From the NCBI RefSeq assembly GCF_029227915.1, contig NC_079889.1, forward strand, positions 4,402,001 to 4,466,000: a stretch of 64,000 bases of DNA, in the 5' to 3' direction. This document shows, piece by piece, positions 50,752 through 61,693 of this stretch. The translations under genes and the position numbers were made by a program. Origin of the DNA: Hydractinia symbiolongicarpus. Its lineage: Eukaryota; Cnidaria; Hydrozoa; Anthoathecata; Hydractiniidae. The notes beneath the pieces were generated by a model. It was given only the letters and a program-made list of their open reading frames with translations, was not told the origin of the DNA and did no database searches. Positions within the stretch are counted from its first letter, which is position 1; each line of letters opens with the position of its first letter.

Positions 50752-51728
50752 CATTATATCCTACTCGCACCAATTTTGCACGTACTAATTTTCGCGAGTT
50801 CGTTCAGAAAAATTCGTTATTGCGCTATATTTAGTACAAAAATAACGCTTAAAATTTGTTGTGCGAGAATTAATGCACTTATTTATCATATTTTATTTAT
50901 CTACATTTTATCTATAACAACCTTTTAGCCAAATTTTTTTCTTATTATTGTGAGGGAATTTAAATATGCGCCTAAATTAATCTCGCCTGAACACCAGTTT
51001 ACTTGAAACGTGTATAAAAAAACTTCAAAGCGGTGCAGTATTTGAGCTTAACATAAAAAGTGTTACGGACGTTAGTGGAAACCATAAGCTTACAACTCTA
51101 CAAAGACAGAATTCTTATGTTCGTTTATATATCGCGTGAAAAAGTCTTCTTTTGTTATTTACAATTGGCTTACAAGATCAGCGCTTTTATCATGTGACGT
51201 CCGTTGTTCCTATGTTTGCGAAGTCTGGGATCGAACACTACAGACTGACCTCACTCTTAAACGAGATTAAATTTGCTGGTATTTAAAAAAACCCAGAAAT
51301 TAGACCAACAAGGGTTGACAAAAGATAAAATAAAAATTTAGGAGAACTGAAGTATATGATTGCATTTTTAGGTCTTATTATATTTTTAATTTTTTGACAT
51401 TATCAGAACCTACAAGGAAAACAATTACATATATATAGCGAGTCTCACTCAGAGGTTTTGGTAAGTCCATAGTATTACACAAAATCTAAAAAAATGCTCA
51501 CTATGGTAAAGTGTTTGCTATATGACATGCCCGGACTACGACATGCCCGGACTACACAAGCTAAAACTAAAATAGTGAGACAAGGTGAAGTTCGATGCCA
51601 CAAGTAATTATATAGGATAATTCTATATTATGTTGACGAATTTAACACGTAGAATATTAGGTTTAGATCAAAACTCCAAAGTGCACTAATTCTTGCTGAT
51701 GTCAGCATGACTTTTTTTTTAATCAATT

Positions 51729-51862
51729 TCGGGTCTTGTCTGTGGGCTTTGAAAAGAATTTTTGGCCCAGTCTGTGGGCTATAAAAATTTTCTGGTCCTG
51801 TCTGTGGGCTCTGAAAAGAATTCTTGGTCTTGTCTGTGGGCTCTGAAAAGAATTTTCTGGTA
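51729..51862. repeat. 33-bp tandem repeat, four units
   Basis: The unit begins GGTCTTGTCTGTGGGCTCTG and continues with AAAAGAATTTTCT. As 33 is divisible by three, the unit stays open on the minus strand and creates a spurious repetitive ORF (51723-52025). Confidence 0.85.
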
Positions 51863-52157
51863 CGTCAGTCAGATGTGTTAGAATGTACGATTTACAAATT
51901 TTACCTAACCTATGCGTCTGCAAAAGTATTGACTGCGGAAAATTTGCGGCTTGATGCTTTAACTTCGTAAAATGGTAATTATGTACAGTTGTATCACCAT
52001 TAATGTGAAGCTTGCATATCAACACTAATTTATACTTTCTCGAATGATGATGCTAAAAACATCCCCAGGCTAACAAGCATTAAAAATATTTTAAGGCTAA
52101 CATGAAATGTCATCTTTAAATTTACATAAACAAAAAAACAATACATGAAATATACAT

Positions 52158-52863
52158 TCATTGTAAAAGTTTTTTATTTTTTTCATCTGTATTGAAAAAA
52201 GGAACTTCTCTTTGACCAACTGGGGCACCTGGATCCTCTTCGACTATACACGTTCCCATTCGACACTTAACTATACCACATATTGTTGAAAATGGGTATT
52301 GGCATGTGCCAGAGCCATCCCCACAATCAGATGCCACGACACAAGGATGCATTTCACAATTTAGGCAAGCCTAAAAATTAATCAACATGTAAACAAACAA
52401 ACAAACAAACAATAAAACAAACAATATGTGAGTACTCTTAAATAAGCATTCTCATTGGAGAATGTCTACCGGAATGACTCATTATATACCTTACATCTAC
52501 GCTACATTTCCGTTTAGGGTTAATCAACCACACAACGTGATATAAGTAAACTCGTTGGTGTTAACTGTACCGTTGAAATCATGGATTGAATCTTAAACTT
52601 CCATGCAATATTTAAACAAAACACAAAAATGGTACTATTTTAACTACGTCGTATTTTTGTTTCTTAATAACATTTCGTTTATCGCTTTTCATAGATATTC
52701 ACAATTTTGTTCAAAATAGACTAAAATGTCCTCCCAGCCCCTTTACCCACCACCTTAACCAAAGGTCGACACATCACGTCATATACACTCCTCATCATAC
52801 CTTGGAGAAATGAGAATAAGCTGCCATTAAGAGTACAACCATGTAAAAATACCCTCGAGTCAT
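52158..52863 (-). CDS. Small secreted eight-cysteine protein, copy 1 (2 exons, 91 aa)
   Basis: Exon 1 (52801-52863) encodes 21 residues with a hydrophobic core (YFYMVVLLMAAY) that looks like a signal peptide. Exon 2 (52158-52370) encodes the rest to a TGA stop. The donor GTATGA and acceptor TTTTTAG fit, and the intron is phase 0 after a Lys. The mature part has eight cysteines spaced C-x2-C-x4-C-x5-C-x6-C-x7-C-x4-C-x4-C, followed by an acidic tail without cysteine. This implies a four-disulphide extracellular miniprotein. The paralogue at 55879-57241 has exactly the same spacing and gene structure. I cannot tie it to a named family, so the role (defence, toxin-like, matrix or signalling) is open. 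Confidence 0.75.
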
Positions 52864-53023
52864 GTTGATATGTTTACTCTGTTTGAAACTGGAAGGTAAA
52901 CTTGAAAAAACTTGTTTGAAGTTTGTGTTTTATAAGTATTTGAGTAAGGTCCAATATTTATTTGCCGCCGTTGATGTCGTTAGATATGTATAAAAATATA
53001 AAGCGATATTCGGTGAGTAAAGT

Positions 53024-53381
53024 CGGATATTAATCTTTTAATAACTGTTTATGAGGTCAATACCGGAGAATATTGACCGACGTCAAAGTATTGCCCGAGC
53101 TTGTGAGGGCAGTACATGACAAATGACGCACAAATCCGAAACTTCCTGATTTTCGTGTGAAATAGAAAAAAATTGATTGATTTTCCGTTTTGAGTAAGAG
53201 CCAGTATCTAAGGCCCTCAGTCATTTCACCGACCTCGCAAGCTCAGTCGGCACTTGGCGATATTTTGCGGTACAGCCCGGGGTAATCGGTTATTATTCTA
53301 TTATTATTGATCACGCGACAGAGGTCACTATTCGAAGGTATTGCCCGAAATAAACAGTTATTATATGGATTATTATCCGGG
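53024..53381. mobile_element. MITE-like inverted-repeat element
   Basis: The left end CGGATATTAATCTTTTAATA then ACTGTTTAT is matched, inverted, by the right end (ATAAACAGTTATTATATGGA then TTATTATCCGG). Inside are several GC-richer blocks such as GGTCAATACCGGAGAATATT and GACGTCAAAGTATTGCCCGA. No clear target duplication is seen. Confidence 0.6.
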
Positions 53382-55335
53382 TACTGAATTTTACGAGAAG
53401 AAAAATATAACATTATAAGCAGAATGTAGAAACCATGTCTTTATAGAAACTATTGCCATATGGAACGTACACATTCGAACAAAATTTTTTTTTTTTTTTT
53501 TTTTTGAAAAATCGAACATCGTGTAAACATAACAGGTTTTTATTGTAGCTACAACATAGAATTCTTTAAAAGATAAAAGTAAGTTTCATTTTTGTTTCGC
53601 GTTTTATTTTATCTTTTCCGTGTTTATTTCCATTGAAGGCCACCTTATTTAAACTTTAAACACGGTTGCTATGGTAGCGGTCAATTGCCCGCTATGACGT
53701 AAGTTCTAACCAATCACATTCCGCGATTTTTGAAAATATCGATGCTGCCCTTTTACTAAAATAATAAAGCAATACATTTGGTCAAGCTTATGATATTTGA
53801 CGACACGAGGTTGATAACCAATTCGACCGAGTTGAATATTTGGCCTTTTAATCAAACAAAAAAGAAGAACTTATTTCAGTTAAAAAATAATTAGCTTCAC
53901 AATACGTCGGCTGCGATTGGTGACTAATGACAAGAACACGGTTCATGTTTCGTACCGTTGGGTAGCCTATTTATACTCTTTTTCAAAAATAGAAGACGCA
54001 TTTTATGACAAACTAGTCCTTAGGAATATAGCCTACAGATTTTTTTGTGATTTATTTCTGTTGGCATATTTGCTCAACCCTTCTAGGGATATCAAAGGCG
54101 TGAAGATGGGGAGGAGGTTTGTATTTGGTGTTGTGTGGGTTGGAGTTAGACACTATTAATGATGGCGGCTGTTTCCCATTTAAAAAAAAACAAATATCAG
54201 AATTTTTAAAATGGTCGACCTGCTCAATAGTTGATAACATTCTCATCATACTAAAACACAAAAAGTGTAATAAACAAGACAACCGAGTTAGACGTAACAA
54301 AAACTGATTTTCTATTGGTTAGTATGCATGATATATTCGGGTACATAGCTCAAAAAAAGGGAGATAAAAAAGAGATCAATATATCCGAAATTGTGGTTTT
54401 GTTTGATGTGGATAATAAACAGTAATACATTACCATGCATAAAAAATGATTTTCTATTATTTCTTTTTTAAAATTTGCCTTTTTTATATTTTCGACATTA
54501 ACCCTTCCACGACAAAAACATAGCAATGGAGGAGGAAGGAAGCCCTGCTCCGCAACACTTCTCTCAAGCCTTTTGTTTCCTAATATGTTTTCTTACACAT
54601 TTACGGAAATCTTAATAATTATGCTTTACGACCCATTACCAATGAAAGCAGTTCGAACTATTTCAATTTTAAAAGCGACAATTTGGTTACAATGTTTCTT
54701 TTTTCCCACCTCCAATTGTAATGTAAAATAAGATATAGAAATCATGATGCCTCGTTTAACCATATTAATCCAGCCATAACGAAATAAACAAGACATTTGA
54801 GTCTTACTGGGCTAACAATCACGTAGCCCATAGAAAAACCAAGAATTAACCAAAGTTTTAACTTTCCATGAACACTTATATGTATCACATCGATTATAAC
54901 TCTGTTATGCTATATGGTTAATCTTAACAAATAAAACCGATTTAAAATTGGCATTTTAAATCGGTTGTTAAGATTTTTTTCTTGATTTTTCAATTTTATT
55001 TTCAATTTAATAATGCTGCGAAAATTTCATGACAAAAACGCTTCGTTACGTAGAGGTGTCCACTATATAGTGGTTTGAAAACTTTTATGTATTTTTATAA
55101 AATAAAACGTTTCGAATGATATTTGAAAAGGTTACTGAAAAGACAAGCGATGATAAGTATTCACGAGAATATCATATGTGAAGATGTACGGTAGATCTTT
55201 TACTATAAGGATTATATGAGGAGTTATAAGAATTTTATCTGCTTTACAGTTTTTTTCTTTATAAGCAGTAAAAACAAAATTTTAGCTGAGATTTAAAGTT
55301 GCTTAAGTTTGCAACTGTTGCTTATTAGTTGCGTA

Positions 55336-55435
55336 TTGACATATCTACCTGGGAAAACCATTGACATATCTACCTGGCAAAACCATTGACATATCTATCT
55401 GGGAAAACCATTGACATATCTATCTGGGAAAACCA
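55336..55435 (+). repeat. 25-bp tandem repeat, four units
   Basis: Four nearly identical units starting TTGACATATCTACCTGGGAA and ending AACCA, with three scattered substitutions. It is a recent array by its low divergence. Confidence 0.93.
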
Positions 55436-55878
55436 TATTCTTGCGTTTGTTTTCTCTCTGATGCACCGGTACTATCGAAGAATATACTTTGTTTTTTAAT
55501 TACGTTGATGTATATTATTTTAGAACAAGGAAGGCCACGAGAACAATTGCCGTTTTTCTAGACCCGGTTTTTTTCCCTACTTTTTTTATTTACTTAAGGA
55601 TAAGCTGTTGCTTAAATATTTGGATTTTCATGTTGCGCATAAAAAATGTGCATTGTATATGACAGTAAAAGGTGATGTTTTGGAAGACGTTTAACAAAAT
55701 ACGCCTTGATTGTATCAAAATTTTCTTAGAAAAAATATTTTAACACATTTTGTCCGTGACGCTTCTTAGGCGCGATGAAGGTTAAAATAAGGGACTTACA
55801 AATTATATGTACAACAGACAGAGAAAAAACAGTCAATTTATTTATTTATTTATAAGTTACAAAGTTTATCCTCGCAGT

Positions 55879-57241
55879 TCAACCAATAGGAACAGACGGT
55901 CCTCCTGCTCCAAATGGATCACTCATAATTTCATCAACAACACAAGTCCCTATTTCACAATGAGCCACGCCGCACCCATTGATTGTACTTGAGAAACACC
56001 AGCCGGAGTTACCGCCACAGTCAGAGTTTCCTGCGCACGTGAATCCTTCACAATCAGGACAACACTAAACAGTAAAGTTAATGTGTGGTTGAATGGGAGG
56101 AGTTGATTGCTATACTTTTGTGTTTTCTCTTTATTCTTGTCAATGGAATTTATATTTTTCACATCATTAATATCGCCCCCATAATGCCCAAGAAGTAGGT
56201 TATCGTGAAAAGTATTTTTAGGAATAGACTGAATTAGGCTACCCAACGGTACCCAAAAAGCATTATCTAATTTCTGTCCTCGTCTACCAATTGCGGTTCA
56301 TGTTGTTGGAAGCTGAGTATTTTTTGACTGAAAAAGGAGTCTTTCCAAAAACGGGTCGTTCTTTACACGTTAAAAATGTTGCAAATCTACTTTCGATATT
56401 TCATGGGTTTTTACAAAGATTCTGATTGGTGAAGATCGATATGTGCATTGTTCTTTGAATAAACGGCCCTTTAAATGGGCTATCTATTAGCGAGGTCGTC
56501 CATTAACGTTGATTTACAAAAGGCGGGGTTGGTTAAACGAAGGGGTCAACCTCGTACCCAGGGCTCTTTTTCTCCTTGATAATCTCAGACGGCAAGAAGA
56601 AACAGCCCTAACACCGAACGGTCATCATCGCAATTTGATTGAGTATCAAATTTACTACTTTAGTCCGCCAGCCGTAATATTACTAAATATTACTAAATAA
56701 AAATGGCGGAAACATGAAAATAAACAATTGGAACAAACTAGAATTAAAACTGTTAAAAACTTTATTTTTGGACCAGATTGTCAGAAAAGAAAGAGTCCTG
56801 TATACGAGGTTGCGAGGGTTGTCCAGCAAAAGGGGGTTTCTATTTGAAGCATTATGGATATCAATTTTATCATTCAATATTGCTACAAAAATCTTGCTAT
56901 TTGATCGATATTTTCCCTGGTTAATTTTTTTGTAGCTATTGAATTAACAGTATTAACAGAACAGAATTAACAGAATTAACAGTATGTATGTATTAACAGT
57001 ATGTTGAAGACTTATTGGCCTAATATATACCCACGGTTATCAGTAAAGAGGCAGCAGCTTTCAGTCTTTCTACGTCTGTGCTTTGAACGAATATACGACA
57101 CTAACCTTATTTCATTTATGACACTGTAGTGTACGCTTTTATGCAAAAAATCGTAGTACGTACCTTGGAAGAATCAATATAAAAAGCCAGTATTAGGAAT
57201 AAAAAGGCCATGTGTAAACACATTCGAACCATGTTGGTCAT
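55879..57241 (-). CDS. Small secreted eight-cysteine protein, copy 2 (2 exons, 87 aa)
   Basis: Exon 1 (57164-57241) encodes a 26-residue signal-peptide-like segment (MAFLFLILAFYI core). Exon 2 (55879-56064) encodes 61 residues to a TGA stop. The intron is phase 0 after SSK, the same place as in copy 1 (FSK). Cysteine spacing in the mature part is identical to copy 1, plus one extra Cys just before the first (CCPDC against ACLNC). Shared residues outside cysteines are SDCG, GTC followed by VV/IV and acidic residues. The tail is Gly/Pro-rich instead of acidic. Divergence at most other positions suggests an old duplication or fast evolution. Confidence 0.75.
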
Positions 57242-57470
57242 ATTACGTTGTACAATTCACTTCCAATTTAAGATAACTCGTTTATGCTCGTTATATATCG
57301 TATTTTATACTCGTCAATATCATATTTCAATATTATTTCATATTTGTGATTTATTCATATAATATATTTATTCTATCTAATGTTGTAGTTAAAACTTCAA
57401 ATATATCAATATAATAATATGAACGTTTCGTAGGCCCCCCAGTACGATTTCTATTTGCGTTCTTGCACAA

Positions 57471-57616
57471 CTAGTCGTTAGCCCATGGAAAAATCCACGG
57501 GTTCGCCCGTCCTTTTTATACCGCATTACGTGCGTCTCGCTACCTGCGCAGATAAGCTACCATTTTGCGAGACGGATGGACGGACGGACAGACGTATACG
57601 GGTATTATAACATAGA
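57471..57616 (-). mobile_element. Short Helitron-like element, 146 bp
   Basis: On the minus strand it starts TCTATGTTATAATACCCG and ends with the hairpin CCCGTGGA-TTTT-TCCATGGG, then CTAACGACTAG followed by T. A sits before the start. Both termini match the pair at 23035-24482, so it is a minimal internally deleted member. Confidence 0.7.
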
Positions 57617-57652
57617 TGATAGTGAAATGAATAAATAAATAAATTAATAAAA

Positions 57653-57690
57653 AAAACTGTTTGAAGATCGGAGGATCTTCAAACAGTTTT
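57653..57690. repeat. Perfect 17-bp inverted repeat with 4-base loop
   Basis: AAAACTGTTTGAAGATC and its exact complement are separated by GGAG. It sits beside AT-rich (AAAT)n DNA and 30 bp before a tandem duplication. It may be the fused ends of a deleted inverted-repeat element. Confidence 0.85.
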
Positions 57691-57718
57691 ATTTATTTAT
57701 GTCGCGACTGGTTTGAAC

Positions 57719-58055
57719 TTTTTTTATATGGAATATTTGATTGTATATTTGCTTATTTTTTATTCTGTCTTAATGATGGAGGTAGAATAAATAATTAAAT
57801 GTAAAAATGATAAACAAAAAATAGATAATATATCAAAGACGCATCTGGTTCCCATCGAACTGGCTTGTTTCCAAGCCATTTTGTCTCTTTTTTATATGGA
57901 ATATTTGGTTGTATATTTGCTTATTTTTTATTCTGTCTTAATGATGGAGGTAGAATAAATAATTAAATGTAAAAATGATAAACAAAAAATAGATAATATA
58001 TCAAATACGCATCTGGTTCCCATCGAACTGGCTTGTTTCCAAGCCATTTTGTCTC
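57719..58055 (+). repeat. 168-bp direct tandem duplication
   Basis: Two almost identical copies (from about 57719 and 57887) each run from TTTATATGGAATATTTG to CAAGCCATTTTGTCTC. Only a few substitutions separate them, so the duplication is recent. Confidence 0.88.
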
Positions 58056-59300
58056 TTCCGAAACAATTCGGAACCTGTTTGCCCTCATCAGGGTCCTATT
58101 CCGAGGCCTTTATTTAATTTAACTGAATAATTTTCTCCTGATGCTTTAAAGAAGGCATACAACTGAACTTTTATAAACGCCTTTAAAAGTCTCACACAAG
58201 AGTGTTCCGTGGGCAAAGTTTTTTATCTAGATTGTATCAAATAGAAAAGGATTACTAGCAGGGCATGGTGATATAAGGTTTTTTTCCATCCCTCGACTAC
58301 CTGGCATCTCTAATTATTCATAATGGCTACCAATGATAGATCAGTAAAGACCGAAGTAGAAAACGTATAACACATATAATATCATCTTCGGGCCGCTTTA
58401 ACGTCGACCCTAATATAACACCGGCTGTTTTCACGTTGAATTCAATTTAGTGCTGGCGGTTTTTACGTCAATTCAATTCATCTTCGGCTGTTTTTATATG
58501 GAACTTATCCTTTTCATTTTGAGCCTAATTTAGACTGTCTGTTTTTATATCAGCTTTAAATGTAATACTGGTTGTTCTTACTTGAGCCTTTTTATTACTT
58601 TTTATTAATTGTTAAGGCGAGGCATTTAGTGCCAGTCCCTTTTATGTTGCGTTGCAAGAATGAGCAACAAGCAACAATCATTTTCTTTATATTTAGGGAA
58701 CTTTTTGCAATGTAACAATAAAGGTATAGCTAAATAATTTTTTGCAAAACTCTAAATGGACGTAGGCGTTATACCTGGAAAGATAAAAAAACATTGAAAG
58801 ATGACATTGCTTCAACAACACAACATAAAGTGAAGTATGGATTTAACGGTTCAATTTTTACGGATAATTGCCAACTCATTTAGAGAACTTTCCTGCCTTG
58901 GTCGGTGTTTAGCGATGTACGATTGCTAGATGATACTTTGGGTCTCTCGAGACAATATGTTACAGTCATGAATGTGGTGTTACATAAACAGTCAAAAAGC
59001 TGCTTTGACTGTGTTCTCCTCAAATTATTTACTATGAGAAGCGGATTACTGTGAAACGATAAGCTTACGTACGAAAACATTGTAGGCTCAACCAAAAAAA
59101 AGTTTTGCTTACACTGTTGATGCTTGTAACCTGTAGTGGTAAATTATCGATCCCAACAAACATCGCTGGAAAGTAGTGGTAAAAATTCTTGCCATTGTTT
59201 TCAGATTTATACGGAATTGTCGTAGAAAAAAAGTGAACAAGAATTCATCAAATGGATGATGAAAAATTAAAAATATCGTTGTGCTGTCAGATGCTATTAG
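58056..59300. other. Junction between host repeats and the viral-like element
   Basis: 58390-58600 has a degenerate repeat of roughly 50 bp based on GGCTGTTTTTAT. Near 59148-59254 a short plus-strand frame (IDPNKHRWKVVVKILAIVFR then FIRNCR) resembles the linker region of Pao/BEL or Gypsy retrotransposon polyproteins. The element's left end and inverted repeat could not be located. Confidence 0.35.
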
Positions 59301-59549
59301 GAGGCCAGGGAAGACTATCTATATGAACGCCTGGGGAAAGATTTTACACCACAGGAACATAAGCATGCTCATAATAGGACGTATCGAAGTTTCCGAATTC
59401 CTGGCATCGGTGGGGCTGACGTTGGCAGGTATATAGGGATGGTAAGACCCAAAGGGGCAGGTAGAAGATATGGGGTCGGCGAAGGTACGGATATTCCTAC
59501 GGATTATGTGGAAGAAGAAGAAGACGAACCTGGAGGAGGCCAACGATGA
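59301..59549 (+). pseudogene. C-terminal piece of an unidentified element ORF upstream of the polymerase
   Basis: One frame is open from 59301 to the TGA at 59547-59549 and ends with GRRYGVGEGTDIPTDYVEEE, EDEPGGGQR, an acidic and glycine-rich tail. Its only ATG is internal (59439). Short open pieces in the other two frames lie just before it, as if a longer ORF had been frameshifted. It overlaps the polymerase start in another frame. Function unknown. Confidence 0.4.
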
Positions 59550-60189
59550 GTATATTGAGGTAGAGAAGGTTTTTACCAGCAACATGACGTCAATCTTCCA
59601 GGGCAACGACGTGGATGACGTGCTGGATAGGATGTTTACTCTGGTTAAAACTCATGTTGAAAAACCAGCACTTCCCCAGAGTGGCTTTACGATATCTCAA
59701 ATCCTACACCTCGATGTATATTTTCACAAATTGAGGCTAACAAGGGGTTCATCATATATACAAGCACCTAAGTGGATAGCCTCCAAGAAGGCCAATACTA
59801 ACCCAAAAAATGATGATGAGAAGTGTTTCAAATGGGGCATTATCGCTGGTCTACATCATACGGAGATTGAAAGAGATCCACAAATAATCACCAAGCTGAG
59901 ACCTTACGTAGACCACTATAATTGGCAGGGTATAGAGTTCCCTACAAGTATCAAGAGTATATACAAGTTCGAGGATAATAACAAGGACATTGCGGTAAAC
60001 GTCCTGTATGTGACGGGAAGGAAGATCAATATCCTGAGGCGATCACATCATACCAGGCGTGGCAAGCAGGTAAAAATACTGTACATCACTGATGGCAAGA
60101 AGAACCACTACACAGCCATCAAATCACTATATCGCGACTCCTGGGTATTGAGACCTCAAAAAATACGGCAAAAGTGCACTTTTGCCTGA
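59470..60189 (+). pseudogene. Family-B DNA polymerase, fragment 1 (N-terminal region)
   Basis: A 239-codon frame starting at the ATG 59470, although the first 38 residues overlap the upstream ORF and a later ATG (59584) may be the true start. It carries the N-terminal block that precedes the exonuclease domain in Polinton-type polymerases: LRLTRGSSYIQAP, CFKWGIIAGLHH and an FKW/GIEFP pattern. It ends when the coding signal moves to another frame at about 60175-60185. Confidence 0.7.
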
Positions 60190-60848
60190 ATTGTTTGCAG
60201 GCCTTCCCCACATTTGAATCGAGAGATAAGCACCATGGCTATTGCAAGGACCACGAGGCGGTCAATATCACAATGTCAACAGAGGCCAAAAAATGGCTAT
60301 ACTATAGGGATGGACAACAGCAATTCAAGGTACCCTTTGCCATCTATGCAGACTTTGAGAGTCTACTAGTCCCGGTAGAGGATGCAAGAGATAAAAAGAC
60401 CAAGAAGCTGAGTAAGCACATACCGTCCGGCTGGTGGTATAGTACCTTTGCCTACTGAGACGTACCAGATCCTCTTAAAGTATACAGGGGAGAGGCCTGT
60501 GTAACCCGCTTTGTCAACCACCTAAAGGATAAAGCAAAGAGGTTATATAATACCTACCCGCAGAAGGACATGCTGCCCCTAACAGAGGCGGAACGAAGGC
60601 GTCATGACGAGGCATCGAAATGTCATATATGCTTGAAACCCTTCGATGACAGCAAGAATAACCGTAAAGTCAGGGACCATTGTCACTATACCGGGCAGTG
60701 TAGGGGTGCGGCGCATAACAGCTGTAATTTGAAGTATAGGATACCTGGCCACATCCCTGTCATATTCCATAACCTTTCAAGGTATGATGCCCACCTGTTT
60801 CTCCGGAAATTGGGTGAAAAATTTGATACCCAGGACAAAGCAGCTTAA
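60174..60848 (+). pseudogene. Family-B DNA polymerase, fragment 2 (zinc finger, Exo I, endonuclease-VII-like zinc motif, Exo II)
   Basis: In order: a C2HC-type finger (CLNCLQAF ... HHGYC), the exonuclease I motif YADFE with its D-x-E pair, an in-frame TGA at 60456-60458 that breaks the frame, then CHICLKPF ... DHCHYTG ... AAHNSCN, a zinc-binding HNH/endonuclease-VII-like module, and the Exo II motif FHNLSRYDAHLF. The frame is lost at 60837-60848, where a 53-bp block also present at 61155 intrudes. Confidence 0.75.
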
Positions 60849-60911
60849 TCGGGATCAGGTAAAGGCAAACGTACCATCCATGGCAAAATACGGAGAATTA
60901 TATCGGTTTCA

Positions 60912-61340
60912 ATGTCAAAATACAAGGTACCACTTGTAGGTATGGGATACGGTGATGACGAGACGTATAAGACAATCGAAATCAGGTTTATCGACTCCTG
61001 TCGATTCATGGCATCAAGTCTGGACAAATTGGCAAGCAACCTCATTGGTACAAACGCCGCAGGTATGAAATGTAAGCAGTGTGTAGATACCTGCCTTGAA
61101 TTCCAAGGCACAGACGTGGCAAGTTTTTGGTGCAAAAATTGCGACTCGAGTACCACAAAGCAGCTTAATCGGGATCAGGTAAAGGCAAACGTACCATCCA
61201 TGGCAAAGTTTATCGACAAAGATGATACCTTCAGGGTGATGCTTCGAAAAGGTGTGTACCCCTATGAGTACATGGATGGCAGCGATTCGAGGAGTTGGAG
61301 CTACCTCCCAAGAAGGCGTTCTATAGCAAGCCGAATATGA
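60912..61340 (+). pseudogene. Family-B DNA polymerase, fragment 3
   Basis: Contains IEIRFIDSCRFMASSLDKLA, the block between Exo II and Exo III, then a four-cysteine segment (CKQC ... CKNC) that may bind zinc. The second copy of the 53-bp repeat (61155-61207) lies here in frame. The coding signal shifts frame at about 61290, where fragment 4 takes over. Confidence 0.7.
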
Positions 61341-61693
61341 AGGGCATCAGCGACAGGGACTATGCATACGCAAAAGAGGTATGGAATGTCATTACCCCAG
61401 AGGGTGTTAACGTTACTATGGGTGACTACCATGATATCTACCTGACCATAGGCGTCCTGCTATTAGCCGACGTCTTCGAGACGTTTCAAGGCGTCTGCTT
61501 GAACAATTACAGTATTGATCCGGCACACTTTTACAGCACACCTAGCTTGGCATGGAAGGCATCACTAAAATTTACTGGAATTAAGCTAGAGCTTCTCACG
61601 GACCCCGACATGCTCCTGATGTTTGAGAAGGGTATCAGGGGAGGCAGAGTTGAGAACAAACGCGAAGTACGAGTTCGAAAAAGATTTTTATAA
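61295..61693 (+). pseudogene. Family-B DNA polymerase, fragment 4 (Exo III region, truncated before motif A)
   Basis: Starts within LELPPKKAFYSK and includes DYHDIYLTIGVLLLADVFE, the Exo III region. The position that should be the catalytic Asp of Y-x3-D is Gly here. After MLLMFEKGIRGG the sequence jumps, in another frame, to a block lying beyond motif A. The roughly 150-200 residues that normally contain motif A (D-x2-SLYP) are absent. This must abolish polymerisation. Confidence 0.72.

Larger units (their letters stand above)
48905..52157. other. Intergenic, AT-rich, with one MITE and one tandem repeat
   Basis: No gene recognised. It holds the 83-bp MITE at 50669 and a 33-bp tandem repeat at 51729. 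The open frames here are short and AT-rich. Confidence 0.5.
52864..55878. other. Intergenic between the two secreted-protein genes
   Basis: Contains an inverted-repeat element at 53024-53381, a T17-type homopolymer near 53490, and a 25-bp tandem repeat at 55336. I see no third copy of the cysteine-rich gene and no other coding signal. Confidence 0.5.

Noticed and set aside
51723-52025. 100-codon minus-strand ORF with internal repeats
   Set aside because: Arises from the 33-bp tandem repeat; not similar to the neighbouring secreted-protein genes.
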